The notes under the pieces: model-generated
Databases searched by the model: none
Told to the model about the DNA's origin: nothing
What the model saw: the letters and a program-made list of their open reading frames with translations, nothing else
Source of the DNA: Desulfotomaculum sp.
Lineage (GTDB): Bacteria; Bacillota; Desulfotomaculia; Desulfotomaculales; Nap2-2B
DNA: 48,038 nt
NCBI GenBank assembly: GCA_003485325.1
Contig: DMZI01000016.1
Coordinates: forward strand, 62,550-110,587
Reading direction: 5' to 3'
Shown: positions 17,229 to 24,600 of the stretch, one piece after another
Position numbering within the stretch: position 1 is the first letter of the stretch
How the letters are laid out: the number at the start of each line of letters is the position of its first letter
Made by a program: the position numbers and the translations under genes

Positions 17229-18149
17229 CTACTTAAAACTTTCCTCTATGGAGACTCTGTTTCTGCCGAGACTTTTGCTCTGCTGTATCAAGGTATCTGA
17301 CCTTTTAACCAGGCTTTCCACAGTGTCATTGGGATTGGCCATTGCAGCTCCAACCGATATTGTAACTGAAACAATTTTGCCGTTTACAGGAACGAAAGAC
17401 TGCTTGACGAGGAAACGGAACATATCCGCCTTTGAAAAAAGGGAGTAAAGGCTGTTACATTGAACAACCGCAATAAATTCTTCCCCGCCCCAGCGGCAGA
17501 CGACTTCATCATTACCGAGGCTGTTTTTTAAGGTTTTTGAAACCATTTTCAGCACATTGTCGCCAATGTCGTGACCAAAGGAGTCGTTTACGTTTTTAAA
17601 GTAGTCAATATCAATGAAGAGAACTCCGAAAAATGAGTATTGATAAACTTTCAGTTCATTTATTTTATTTTGAAGGTAAACTTCCAGATACCTTCTGTTT
17701 AAAAGATCGGTAAGCGGGTCAACCAGGGAGAGGTTGCGGTATTTCTCAAGTTGGTCAAGCAAATTGGACTTAAGGGAATTTTCGCTGAAATTTTCAACCG
17801 CTCCGATAATTACCCCGAAAGAGTTTCTCACCGGCGAGACATGGACAAGAACCGGTACCCGGTGCCCCTCTCGGTGATGCACAAAAACCTCCGCCTCTTT
17901 CTCCTTGCCTTCCTTGATTGACTGCGCCAGCGAGCACGTATCCACACAGAGCAAAGACCCGTTTTTATTGATGTGTTTAAGCAGGCTCTCATGGCAGTGG
18001 GTTCCAATTACCTGTTGTTTTGTAAAACCAGTAATCTTCTCAGCGGCTTTATTCCAGAAAGTAATCTTTCTGTTTAAGTCGACAAAATAAACTCCATCAT
18101 AAAGGCAATCTAGAATTTCAAGGTAATTGATCTTTTCCATTGCTATCAC
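17229..18149 (-). CDS. PAS-GGDEF diguanylate cyclase
   Basis: The 306-residue protein makes cyclic di-GMP from two GTP. Residues about 8-120 form a PAS sensor domain (DCLYDGVYFVDLNRKITFWNKAAEKITG, seen in pieces as YDGVYFVDL and FWNKAAEKITG). A short helix links it to the GGDEF domain: DPLTDLLNRRYLE, FIDIDYFKNVNDSFGHDIGD, then the signature RWGGEEF. The allosteric RxxD inhibition site is not conserved (GNDE occupies that region), so product inhibition is likely weak. There is no transmembrane segment, so it is cytosolic. The frame opens with a GTG at 18149; the ATG at 18140 has a better-spaced CGGGA and may be the real start. It is downstream of no other gene on its strand and is read toward the ATPase operon. 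Confidence 0.88.
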   Translation of the reverse strand: MIAMEKINYLEILDCLYDGVYFVDLNRKITFWNKAAEKITGFTKQQVIGTHCHESLLKHINKNGSLLCVDTCSLAQSIKEGKEKEAEVFVHHREGHRVPVLVHVSPVRNSFGVIIGAVENFSENSLKSNLLDQLEKYRNLSLVDPLTDLLNRRYLEVYLQNKINELKVYQYSFFGVLFIDIDYFKNVNDSFGHDIGDNVLKMVSKTLKNSLGNDEVVCRWGGEEFIAVVQCNSLYSLFSKADMFRFLVKQSFVPVNGKIVSVTISVGAAMANPNDTVESLVKRSDTLIQQSKSLGRNRVSIEESFK

Positions 18150-18395
18150 ATCCCGGAAAAAATTAGCATGATATATTATAATAACGGTTTAATAAATGTA
18201 CCATATTATGGCAGATAGAATTGTTCAAAACTATTCCAGCCCTGCCGTACTGTTCCACCTGTATTAACTTGTTTTTGAAAATAAGGTATATGCCATTTAT
18301 GAATAATGATATACTTAACAAAAACTTAAAAAACGCAGGTATTTATTGTAAACGCATCATTTGGTGGTCCTTAGTTTAAAAGGAGGTGTTCCAGG

Positions 18396-18944
18396 ATGGG
18401 TCTGTCGAGTTTGGAAAGGGTTATGCTGATTAATCAGTATAAAATTTTAGAAAAGCTGTATCCCGATGAGGCAAGCCATTACCAGAGGCTTATCAAAGTT
18501 CTCGAGAGGGGTTATGAACTGCATTATGACCGGATTTACGAGGATCTCTGGGAAGAAATGAGCGCGGCGGAATGCAAGGAGGTGCTCGAAATCATTGATC
18601 TTTACAGGGTCCTTGCGGCAACCCTGGATAAATACGGGGATAACCCGATTGTAAAAAAAGAGGACGTTAGGTTCCCGGGTTTTGACAGTGGCAGTGAAGC
18701 AAAACAGCTTTTTTTCACCCAGTATTTTTTGCATGATCTGGTCCGCTTCAAAGCGCTGCATAGTCCGGATGGCCAGTATGACTCCCGCGAGCCCATGCTG
18801 CCTGTTTACCGGAAAATGCTGCAGGTCTGGTACCGGTTTCCAAACAGGTTCAGCCTGACGTTGGAACAGGTTTTGCTCGTCTTAAAAGTGGATGACGGCC
18901 CGGCAAACGACCCTTACGGGGGAAATATAATCCCCTGCACTTAA
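18396..18944 (+). CDS. YfbU-family protein
   Basis: The 182-residue protein aligns by eye with E. coli YfbU along its length: LSSLERVMLINQYKILEKL, YQRLIKVLERGYEL, ILDLY-type helix VLEIIDLYR, VRFPGFD, and MLPVYRKMLQVWYRFP near the end. It is helical, cytosolic and has no catalytic motif; YfbU has no settled biochemical role. The start is firm, with AAAGGAGGTG 7-8 nt before the ATG. It stands alone between a divergent GGDEF gene and a convergent lipoprotein gene. Confidence 0.85.
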   Translation: MGLSSLERVMLINQYKILEKLYPDEASHYQRLIKVLERGYELHYDRIYEDLWEEMSAAECKEVLEIIDLYRVLAATLDKYGDNPIVKKEDVRFPGFDSGSEAKQLFFTQYFLHDLVRFKALHSPDGQYDSREPMLPVYRKMLQVWYRFPNRFSLTLEQVLLVLKVDDGPANDPYGGNIIPCT

Positions 18945-19006
18945 AAAGCGGTCAGGGGATAAGACTTAAAAGAAATAAGCTTTCGTCCGGCAATCCGAAC
19001 GACTAT

Positions 19007-19879
19007 TTATTTTTTAAATTTTATCGGGATTCGTACCAGGTCAAGGTCCCTGCCGTCCTGGGGGCTGGCCCAGTAAACCTCAAGGTATCCTTCCTTGGCG
19101 GAAGCCGGCGCTTTAAAACTTATGCTGGTATTGAAATCACCTCTTAATGGAGCGCCTCCGGCAGCCATTGTGTTAGTCTGGGCGATTTTTTGGCCATCCT
19201 TGGTGATGACGCGCATGGAAACGACGGCCTCAAAAACCATGGCGCTGCCGCGTACAGTCAAGGGGCTGGAAACCTCATTCCCCGGTTTTGGAGTGGTTAC
19301 CCAGATTGCTGGCTCTCTAACATTAGACAGATCGCGTTTGAAGGGCTGCTCATATAAACCTACATGTCCCCACCAGTCTTTTGCCCTTTCGTCAAGTTTG
19401 CCCTCAACTTTAAAGGCCACCTTTTCTATTGTAGGAAACTCGGTCAGGGTATTGACTATGCTCTGGATGCCAAAAGCCTCACCAGAAGAGCCCACATTCG
19501 CGTCAAGGACTTCACGTGAAAAATCGACTGTGGCAAGGCCGTTGTTAATTGAAATGCCAAGTACTTTCGTGCCTTTGGGGATTACTTTGAAAGCATTTTC
19601 AGTTGACGGCTGGCCGTTGATTAATTCCTCCAATGCAGCTTTAGCTACCTGCGCTGTTTTAGGTATGGTATGCTCCTCCCGGACCAGAATTAAATCTGTG
19701 CCTGTATCTTTGAGAAAGTAAAGCGCGACCCGCATTGTTTCCGGTTTTTTTTCTTTTTGACCATTAGAGGGTGTGCTGGGTGTTCCTTTTTTGTTGGAGG
19801 TTGCGCAGCCGGCAAAACCGGCACAGATTATGAAGGCCAAAAAAAGCGCAATAGCTGCTTTTAAAGAAGACCTTTTCAA
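19007..19879 (-). CDS. Lipoprotein with GerMN and Gmad2 domains
   Basis: The 290-residue protein has a type II signal peptide (hydrophobic core then AGFAGC, Cys at about 25), so it is anchored outside the cytoplasmic membrane. A Ser/Lys/Pro linker leads to a GerMN domain (about residues 50-165, VALYFLKDTGTDLILVREE ... KAALEELINGQP ... VDFSREVLDANVGSSGE, seen in pieces). An Ig-like Gmad2 domain (about 195-288, IWVTTPKPGNEVSSPLTVRG) follows. Proteins with this pair are linked to spore germination or the forespore-mother cell channel in Firmicutes, and the gene supports a spore-forming host. GATCACTCC precedes the start on the coding strand's complement, giving a GGAGTGATC ribosome site. Confidence 0.85.
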   Translation of the reverse strand: MKRSSLKAAIALFLAFIICAGFAGCATSNKKGTPSTPSNGQKEKKPETMRVALYFLKDTGTDLILVREEHTIPKTAQVAKAALEELINGQPSTENAFKVIPKGTKVLGISINNGLATVDFSREVLDANVGSSGEAFGIQSIVNTLTEFPTIEKVAFKVEGKLDERAKDWWGHVGLYEQPFKRDLSNVREPAIWVTTPKPGNEVSSPLTVRGSAMVFEAVVSMRVITKDGQKIAQTNTMAAGGAPLRGDFNTSISFKAPASAKEGYLEVYWASPQDGRDLDLVRIPIKFKK

Positions 19880-20121
19880 GCAGGATCACTCCTTTATATA
19901 TTGTTTATGCCTTTAATTTCTTTAGTATATCTGAAATGATCCTTAAAAAGTAAGCCATTTTAAAAAACAAGTATTGGAGAGGCAGTTATGAGACTTGCAA
20001 AGATATTAAAAATATATAAAGATTAATAGTAGCGGATTATACGCTTATGGAAATTGAAAAGGTAGTCTTCTTAAAATTGTCTAAAGTTGCTTGACGGAAA
20101 ATTTACGGAGGTTTTTAAAAC

Positions 20122-21795
20122 TTGCCTGTCTACTCTTTTGATGGAAACGATTTAAAAATAATGCTCCGGGGGGCTGTTGACCTGCTTGGAGAGGCGAAAG
20201 GGGAAGTTGACTCCTTGAACGTTTTTCCCGTGCCGGACGGTGATACCGGAACAAATATGTTCAACAGCCTAAAGAGTGCGGTCCGGGAAGCCGAAAGCGC
20301 CGACACGGAGAAGATCGGCCTTGTGGCGGCTGCAGCCGCCAGGGGATGCCTGCTGGGCGCCAGGGGGAATTCAGGCGTAATCCTCTCACAGTTTTTAAGC
20401 GGTTTTGCAAGTATCCTGAAAGACAAAGAAACAGCCACTGCGCAGGATATTGCCCGTGCATTCAGGGAAGGAGCATTTTTTGCCCGGCAGGCGGTTATGA
20501 ACCCGGTCGAGGGAACTATTCTCACAGTATTCCGGAAATCGGCCGAAAGCGCCGGAACGGTTACGGCGCAAAGCGACGACCTGCTCAGGCTCCTGGTTTA
20601 TGTCTTAAAAAAAGCTTTTCTGGCGTTACAGGAAACGCCGGAACAGCTTGAAGTCCTGAAAGAAGCGGGAGTGGTGGATGCAGGCGGCAAGGGTTTTGTC
20701 GTCATTTTGGAAGGTATGCTGCAGGCTTTAAAAAAAGCCTCCCCGTTTTCAAAAGAACCCCTGTCAGCGGCGGAAGAAAAGGGCACATTATTTAAAGGCG
20801 ACACGCAGCTCCTGAATACTGCATATGACAAAATCAAGTTTGCTTACTGCACCGAATTTTTAATCAAAGGCAAAGGAATACCGGTTGATAGAGTAAAAAT
20901 TGAGCTTGCCGGCCTTGGTGATTCGATGCTTGTTGTGGGGAATGAAGAAATGGCGAGGGTCCATATACACACCAACCATCCCGGTACTGTTCTGGAAAGC
21001 TGCCTTTTGCACGGCCTTGTTGACGATATAAAAATAAATAATATGCTTGAACAGAGCAAAGCGCTGCTGAGTATTCCGGCGGAGGAAACAAACGGCCAAT
21101 CAACTAAAAGCGATATTACCGGCGGAGAAAACGGAAACAGGAATTATGCCGTCGTTTCCGTGGTTTCTGGAGACGGTTTGAAACAAATCATGAAAAGCCT
21201 TGGCGCAGATGTCATAGTCCCTGGGGGACAGACACTCAACCCAAGCACCGGGGAAATACTGAACGCTATCGAGGAGGCGCCAAGCCAAAGCGTTATTGTA
21301 CTGCCTAATAATAAGAATGTCATTCTTTCGGCAAAGCAGGCGGGTGAAGCATCCACCAAAGATGTTGTTGTGGTTCCTTCCAGGACTGTTGCCCAGGGTA
21401 TCGCAGCCCTGTTTCAACTTGACAGGGAAGATAGTACTGAACAAGCAGTCCTGAAAATGAATTCCGCCCTATCTTCAGTTTCTTCTGGTGAAATTGCCTT
21501 CGCCGTTCGCGAGACAGTTTACAACGGGCTAAAAATAAACAAAGGAGATCTGATCGGTATCTGGAACGGCGAACTGGAATCAGCCGGCAAAGAACTTGAA
21601 GATGTACTGGCTGATCTATTATCTAAAGGGGTAGACGAGGGAGGAAGGCTGATCACTATCTACTATGGTAATTCCGTCAAAAAAACAGAGATTGAGGATA
21701 TAACAGAGAAGATTAACCGGGAACACCCGTCCTGGGAATTCGAGCTTCATTACGGCGGGCAGCCGGTGTACGAGTTAATTATTTCTGCAGAATGA
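20122..21795 (+). CDS. fakA: Fatty acid kinase catalytic subunit FakA (DhaL/DAK2 domain)
   Basis: FakA phosphorylates fatty acids held by a FakB protein, giving acyl-phosphate for phospholipid synthesis in the cytosol. The 557-residue protein begins with a DhaL ATP-binding domain: NVFPVPDGDTGTNMFNSL (about residues 32-49, Mg-binding aspartates), then ARGNSGVILSQF (about 87-98) and VVDAGGKGFVVILEGML. The middle and C-terminal domains (YCTEFLIKGK, LGDSMLVVG, VHIHTNHPG; FELHYGGQPVYELIISAE) match the YloV/FakA family, and the length is typical. It starts with TTG after ACGGAGGT. The next gene is fakB, overlapping or adjoining by a few bases, which confirms the assignment. Confidence 0.9.
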   Translation: MPVYSFDGNDLKIMLRGAVDLLGEAKGEVDSLNVFPVPDGDTGTNMFNSLKSAVREAESADTEKIGLVAAAAARGCLLGARGNSGVILSQFLSGFASILKDKETATAQDIARAFREGAFFARQAVMNPVEGTILTVFRKSAESAGTVTAQSDDLLRLLVYVLKKAFLALQETPEQLEVLKEAGVVDAGGKGFVVILEGMLQALKKASPFSKEPLSAAEEKGTLFKGDTQLLNTAYDKIKFAYCTEFLIKGKGIPVDRVKIELAGLGDSMLVVGNEEMARVHIHTNHPGTVLESCLLHGLVDDIKINNMLEQSKALLSIPAEETNGQSTKSDITGGENGNRNYAVVSVVSGDGLKQIMKSLGADVIVPGGQTLNPSTGEILNAIEEAPSQSVIVLPNNKNVILSAKQAGEASTKDVVVVPSRTVAQGIAALFQLDREDSTEQAVLKMNSALSSVSSGEIAFAVRETVYNGLKINKGDLIGIWNGELESAGKELEDVLADLLSKGVDEGGRLITIYYGNSVKKTEIEDITEKINREHPSWEFELHYGGQPVYELIISAE

Positions 21796-21815
21796 ATCTT
21801 GAAAGGAGAAAGCCA

Positions 21816-22664
21816 TTGCATAAGCTGCATATTGTTACCGACAGTACGGCGGACCTGCCTGAAACTTTGGTCAGGGAATACGATATTACAGTAGTGCCGC
21901 TGCATGTCATTTTTGGATCAGGCGAATCATACCTGGACGGTGTGGAAATTTCAACCGCTGAATTTTACAGACGCCAGAAGCAATCAAAGGAACTTTCCAG
22001 CACCTCCCAGCCTACGCCGGTTGAATTTGCCGCCGTATATCAAAAACTGGGCGGTCCCGGTAAAAGCATTATCTCTATTCACATTTCCTCGGCAATGAGC
22101 GGAACTGTGCAGTCGGCCAACCTGGCGTCCCGCATGGCAGACGGAGCAGATATAGAGGTGATTGACTCCAGGGTCGTCAGTATGGGACTTGGAATTATCG
22201 TCCTGGAAGCGGCCAAATGCGTGCGGGAAGGCAAAAGCAAGCAGGAAGTTATCGGCGCAATCAGGAAAATGATTGAAAAGATGGAGATCTTCTTTGTAGT
22301 GGAAACGCTGGAATACCTGGCCAGGGGGGGCAGAATAGGTAAGGCGCAGGCCTTTATCGGAACAATACTAAACGTCCGGCCCATCCTTACTATCAAGGAA
22401 GGAATTGTTCATCCATATGAAAAAGTCCGGGGGAAAACAAGATCAATCGATCGCCTTGTCCAACTGGTTTCGGAAAGGGCGGCTCAAAAGCCTGTAATCT
22501 GTTCTTTTATCCACAGCGCCGACCCTGCAGGCCTTGAAGAACTTCGGACGAAAGCAACAGCAAAGCTGAACCTTCTTCATCCCCCTATTGAATCTGAACT
22601 TGGAGCTGTCGTAGGAACACATGCCGGGCCTGGAGTGCTGGGAGCCATGTTTTTATCCGTTTAA
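21816..22664 (+). CDS. fakB: DegV-family fatty-acid-binding protein FakB
   Basis: The DegV fold binds a fatty acid and presents it to FakA. Key features are the N-terminal HIVTDSTADLP, SSTSQPTP (the lid/serine motif), ISIHISSAMSGTVQSA and the C-terminal GAVVGTHAGPGVLG. From the TTG at 21816 the protein has 282 residues, the usual size. The frame is open from an ATG at 21792 that overlaps the fakA stop, but AAAGGAG at 21802-21808 lies 7 nt from the TTG and falls inside that longer reading, so TTG is preferred. Its stop overlaps the end of the convergent flavoprotein gene by 12 bp. Confidence 0.88.
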   Translation: MHKLHIVTDSTADLPETLVREYDITVVPLHVIFGSGESYLDGVEISTAEFYRRQKQSKELSSTSQPTPVEFAAVYQKLGGPGKSIISIHISSAMSGTVQSANLASRMADGADIEVIDSRVVSMGLGIIVLEAAKCVREGKSKQEVIGAIRKMIEKMEIFFVVETLEYLARGGRIGKAQAFIGTILNVRPILTIKEGIVHPYEKVRGKTRSIDRLVQLVSERAAQKPVICSFIHSADPAGLEELRTKATAKLNLLHPPIESELGAVVGTHAGPGVLGAMFLSV

Positions 22665-24428
22665 TTCCTGGCGTGAGCGCTCCAACTCGAAAGGCCAGGC
22701 AGACAGGCCCCCTTCCATAAATTTTACGTCTTTAAACCCGTGCTCCTCAAGAATTAGCTGAGCCTCGTATGAGCGTAGGCCGTTTTTGCAGAATATTATT
22801 ATTTCTTTTTCCCGGGAAAGTTCGTCGGAGCGCTCACGAAGCTGGTCGAGCGGAATTAAGATGGTTTTCCTGTATGGCAGGCCAACATCCTGATACTCCT
22901 TGGGGGAGCGCACGTCAAGAAAAATCATGTATGGCAGGCCAACATCCTGAAACTCCTTGGGGGAGCGTACGTCAAGAAAAATTAAGTCGTCATTGCGATC
23001 GATCTTTTCTTTAACTTCCAGCGGACTGATGGAATTAGCCAGTCCCGCCATCTTGTTGCGCAGGGAGTTTGCGGCGTGCGCAAGCGGATCAATAGCGGTG
23101 GAAAATGTAGGCGCGTAAGCAAGGTCCAGTGAAGCCAACTGATCTATAGTCGCCCCTAGGCTAATTGCGCAGGCTAGAACATCAATCCTTTTATTGGCGT
23201 CACCCGGTCCGACAATCTGTGCGCCGAGAACCTTTCTTGTCTTACGGCTGGCCAATAGTTTGATAATTATAAAATTGCTCTGTTTAATAAATTGCTCCCT
23301 GTCGGATTCCGCAACAATTATGGAAACTGGCTCAAAGCCTAGTTTGACAGCCTCTTTTTCTGTCAGCCCTGATCTTGCAACAGTGTAATCAAACATCTTC
23401 AGGATGGATGTTACCGTAGTTCCGAGAAATCTGTCTTCTCCGCCGGTTATATTATCACCGATTACCCGGCCCTGCCTGTTAGCCATAGACCACATTGGCG
23501 TATAAACATGCTGAGTGGAAACAATATTAATGCTTTCTGCGCAGTCTCCGCCGGCGTATATGTCAGGGTCGCTTGTCTGCAGACGGTCATTTACCAGAAT
23601 GGCCCCGTTGGGACCCAGGGCCAGCCCCGCATTTTCAGCCAGTTCGACATTGGGGCGCACGCCAGCAGAAACTATAACAAGATCGGCTTCAAAGGTTCCG
23701 CTTTGTGTAACCACTTCTTTGACGAATCCTTCGTCTCCCTCCAGCCGCAGCACTTTTTCGGAGAGAAATAAATTCACACCGTCGGTACGAAGCCGTTTCT
23801 CTACCAAAAAAGCCATGTCCGTGTCGAGAAGCTCGGGAAGAACATGATCCTTTACTTCAAAAATGGTAATATCTATATTATCTCTTCTTGTTGCTTTAAA
23901 AGTCACGGCCAATTCAATGCCGATCATCCCGCCGCCTATAACGGCCAGTTTTTTTATCTTTCCGCTTTCAAGCAACGCTTTTACAGCCTGAGCGTCTTCA
24001 ATATTCTTCAAGGTATACACATTTTTTAAATCAAGGCCAGGGACAGGCGGGAGCGCTGGCCTGCTGCCGGTTGCAATAACCAGCTTGTCATAAGGGATGA
24101 CATCTGCTGCGCAGGTTGCCAGGTTGGTCACGTGCACAGTTTTGGCAGCGCGATCTATTGAATCAGCGTGCGTTCCAGTAAGAACTTTGACATTCTTTAT
24201 TGCCTTGAAAAAAGCAGCGTCTCTGAGGACACCGAGAGACGTGGACATAAGCTTGGTATGCTCCCTAGCTAGACCGCTGTTGTAAGTAGGAATGCCGGAT
24301 CCAGCATAGGAAAGGAAGCCCCCTTGTTCAATAATAGTTATCTGGGCGTCTTTATCCAGGCGCCGGGCTCTTGCCGCTGCTTTCGGACCAGTTGCCACAC
24401 CGCCGATAATAACGATCTGCAAACCCAT
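22653..24428 (-). CDS. FAD-dependent disulfide reductase fused to rhodanese (CoA-disulfide-reductase-like), variant
   Basis: The 591-residue protein has an FAD motif IVIIGGVATGPKAAARA (residues 4-20), LVIATGSRP, an NAD(P) motif LAVIGGGMIGIEL (about 160-172), the dimerisation domain, and a C-terminal rhodanese (about 455-585) with the sulfur-carrying cysteine in FCKNGLRS (about 546). Relatives reduce CoA-disulfide, per- and polysulfides. The cysteine that should sit in SYAxCGxPY is serine here (SYAGSGIPTY), so the classic redox cysteine is missing. The rhodanese also carries a 19-residue tandem duplication (IFLDVRSPKE[F/Y]QDVGLPY twice). Both changes raise doubt about the usual reaction. The start follows GGAGGTGATCATAGG. 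Confidence 0.82.
   Translation of the reverse strand: MGLQIVIIGGVATGPKAAARARRLDKDAQITIIEQGGFLSYAGSGIPTYNSGLAREHTKLMSTSLGVLRDAAFFKAIKNVKVLTGTHADSIDRAAKTVHVTNLATCAADVIPYDKLVIATGSRPALPPVPGLDLKNVYTLKNIEDAQAVKALLESGKIKKLAVIGGGMIGIELAVTFKATRRDNIDITIFEVKDHVLPELLDTDMAFLVEKRLRTDGVNLFLSEKVLRLEGDEGFVKEVVTQSGTFEADLVIVSAGVRPNVELAENAGLALGPNGAILVNDRLQTSDPDIYAGGDCAESINIVSTQHVYTPMWSMANRQGRVIGDNITGGEDRFLGTTVTSILKMFDYTVARSGLTEKEAVKLGFEPVSIIVAESDREQFIKQSNFIIIKLLASRKTRKVLGAQIVGPGDANKRIDVLACAISLGATIDQLASLDLAYAPTFSTAIDPLAHAANSLRNKMAGLANSISPLEVKEKIDRNDDLIFLDVRSPKEFQDVGLPYMIFLDVRSPKEYQDVGLPYRKTILIPLDQLRERSDELSREKEIIIFCKNGLRSYEAQLILEEHGFKDVKFMEGGLSAWPFELERSRQELNG
22872..22985. repeat. 57-bp tandem duplication inside the rhodanese domain
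   Basis: Units 22872-22928 and 22929-22985 are direct 57-bp repeats differing at very few positions. They encode two 19-residue copies of the N-terminal rhodanese strand. The frame is kept. Confidence 0.92.
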
Positions 24429-24600
24429 CCTATGATCACCTCCTGTGTACTATTAAGTTAATATTCTGCAAAATGAAACGATTTCCTTCCGCAACTCGTC
24501 AAATTATTACAAGGAAAAAGCAGGAAACACCTTAAATGAGATAGAATCAAAAAAGGCGAATGTATTAACAACAGCCTTTGCCGGGCTGAAAAAATCCGGG

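Noticed and set aside
24429..24600. N-terminal extension of hsdR
   Set aside because: The frame is open upstream of 24601 but has no ATG or ribosome site, and HsdR homologues begin at the PEEKAR segment.
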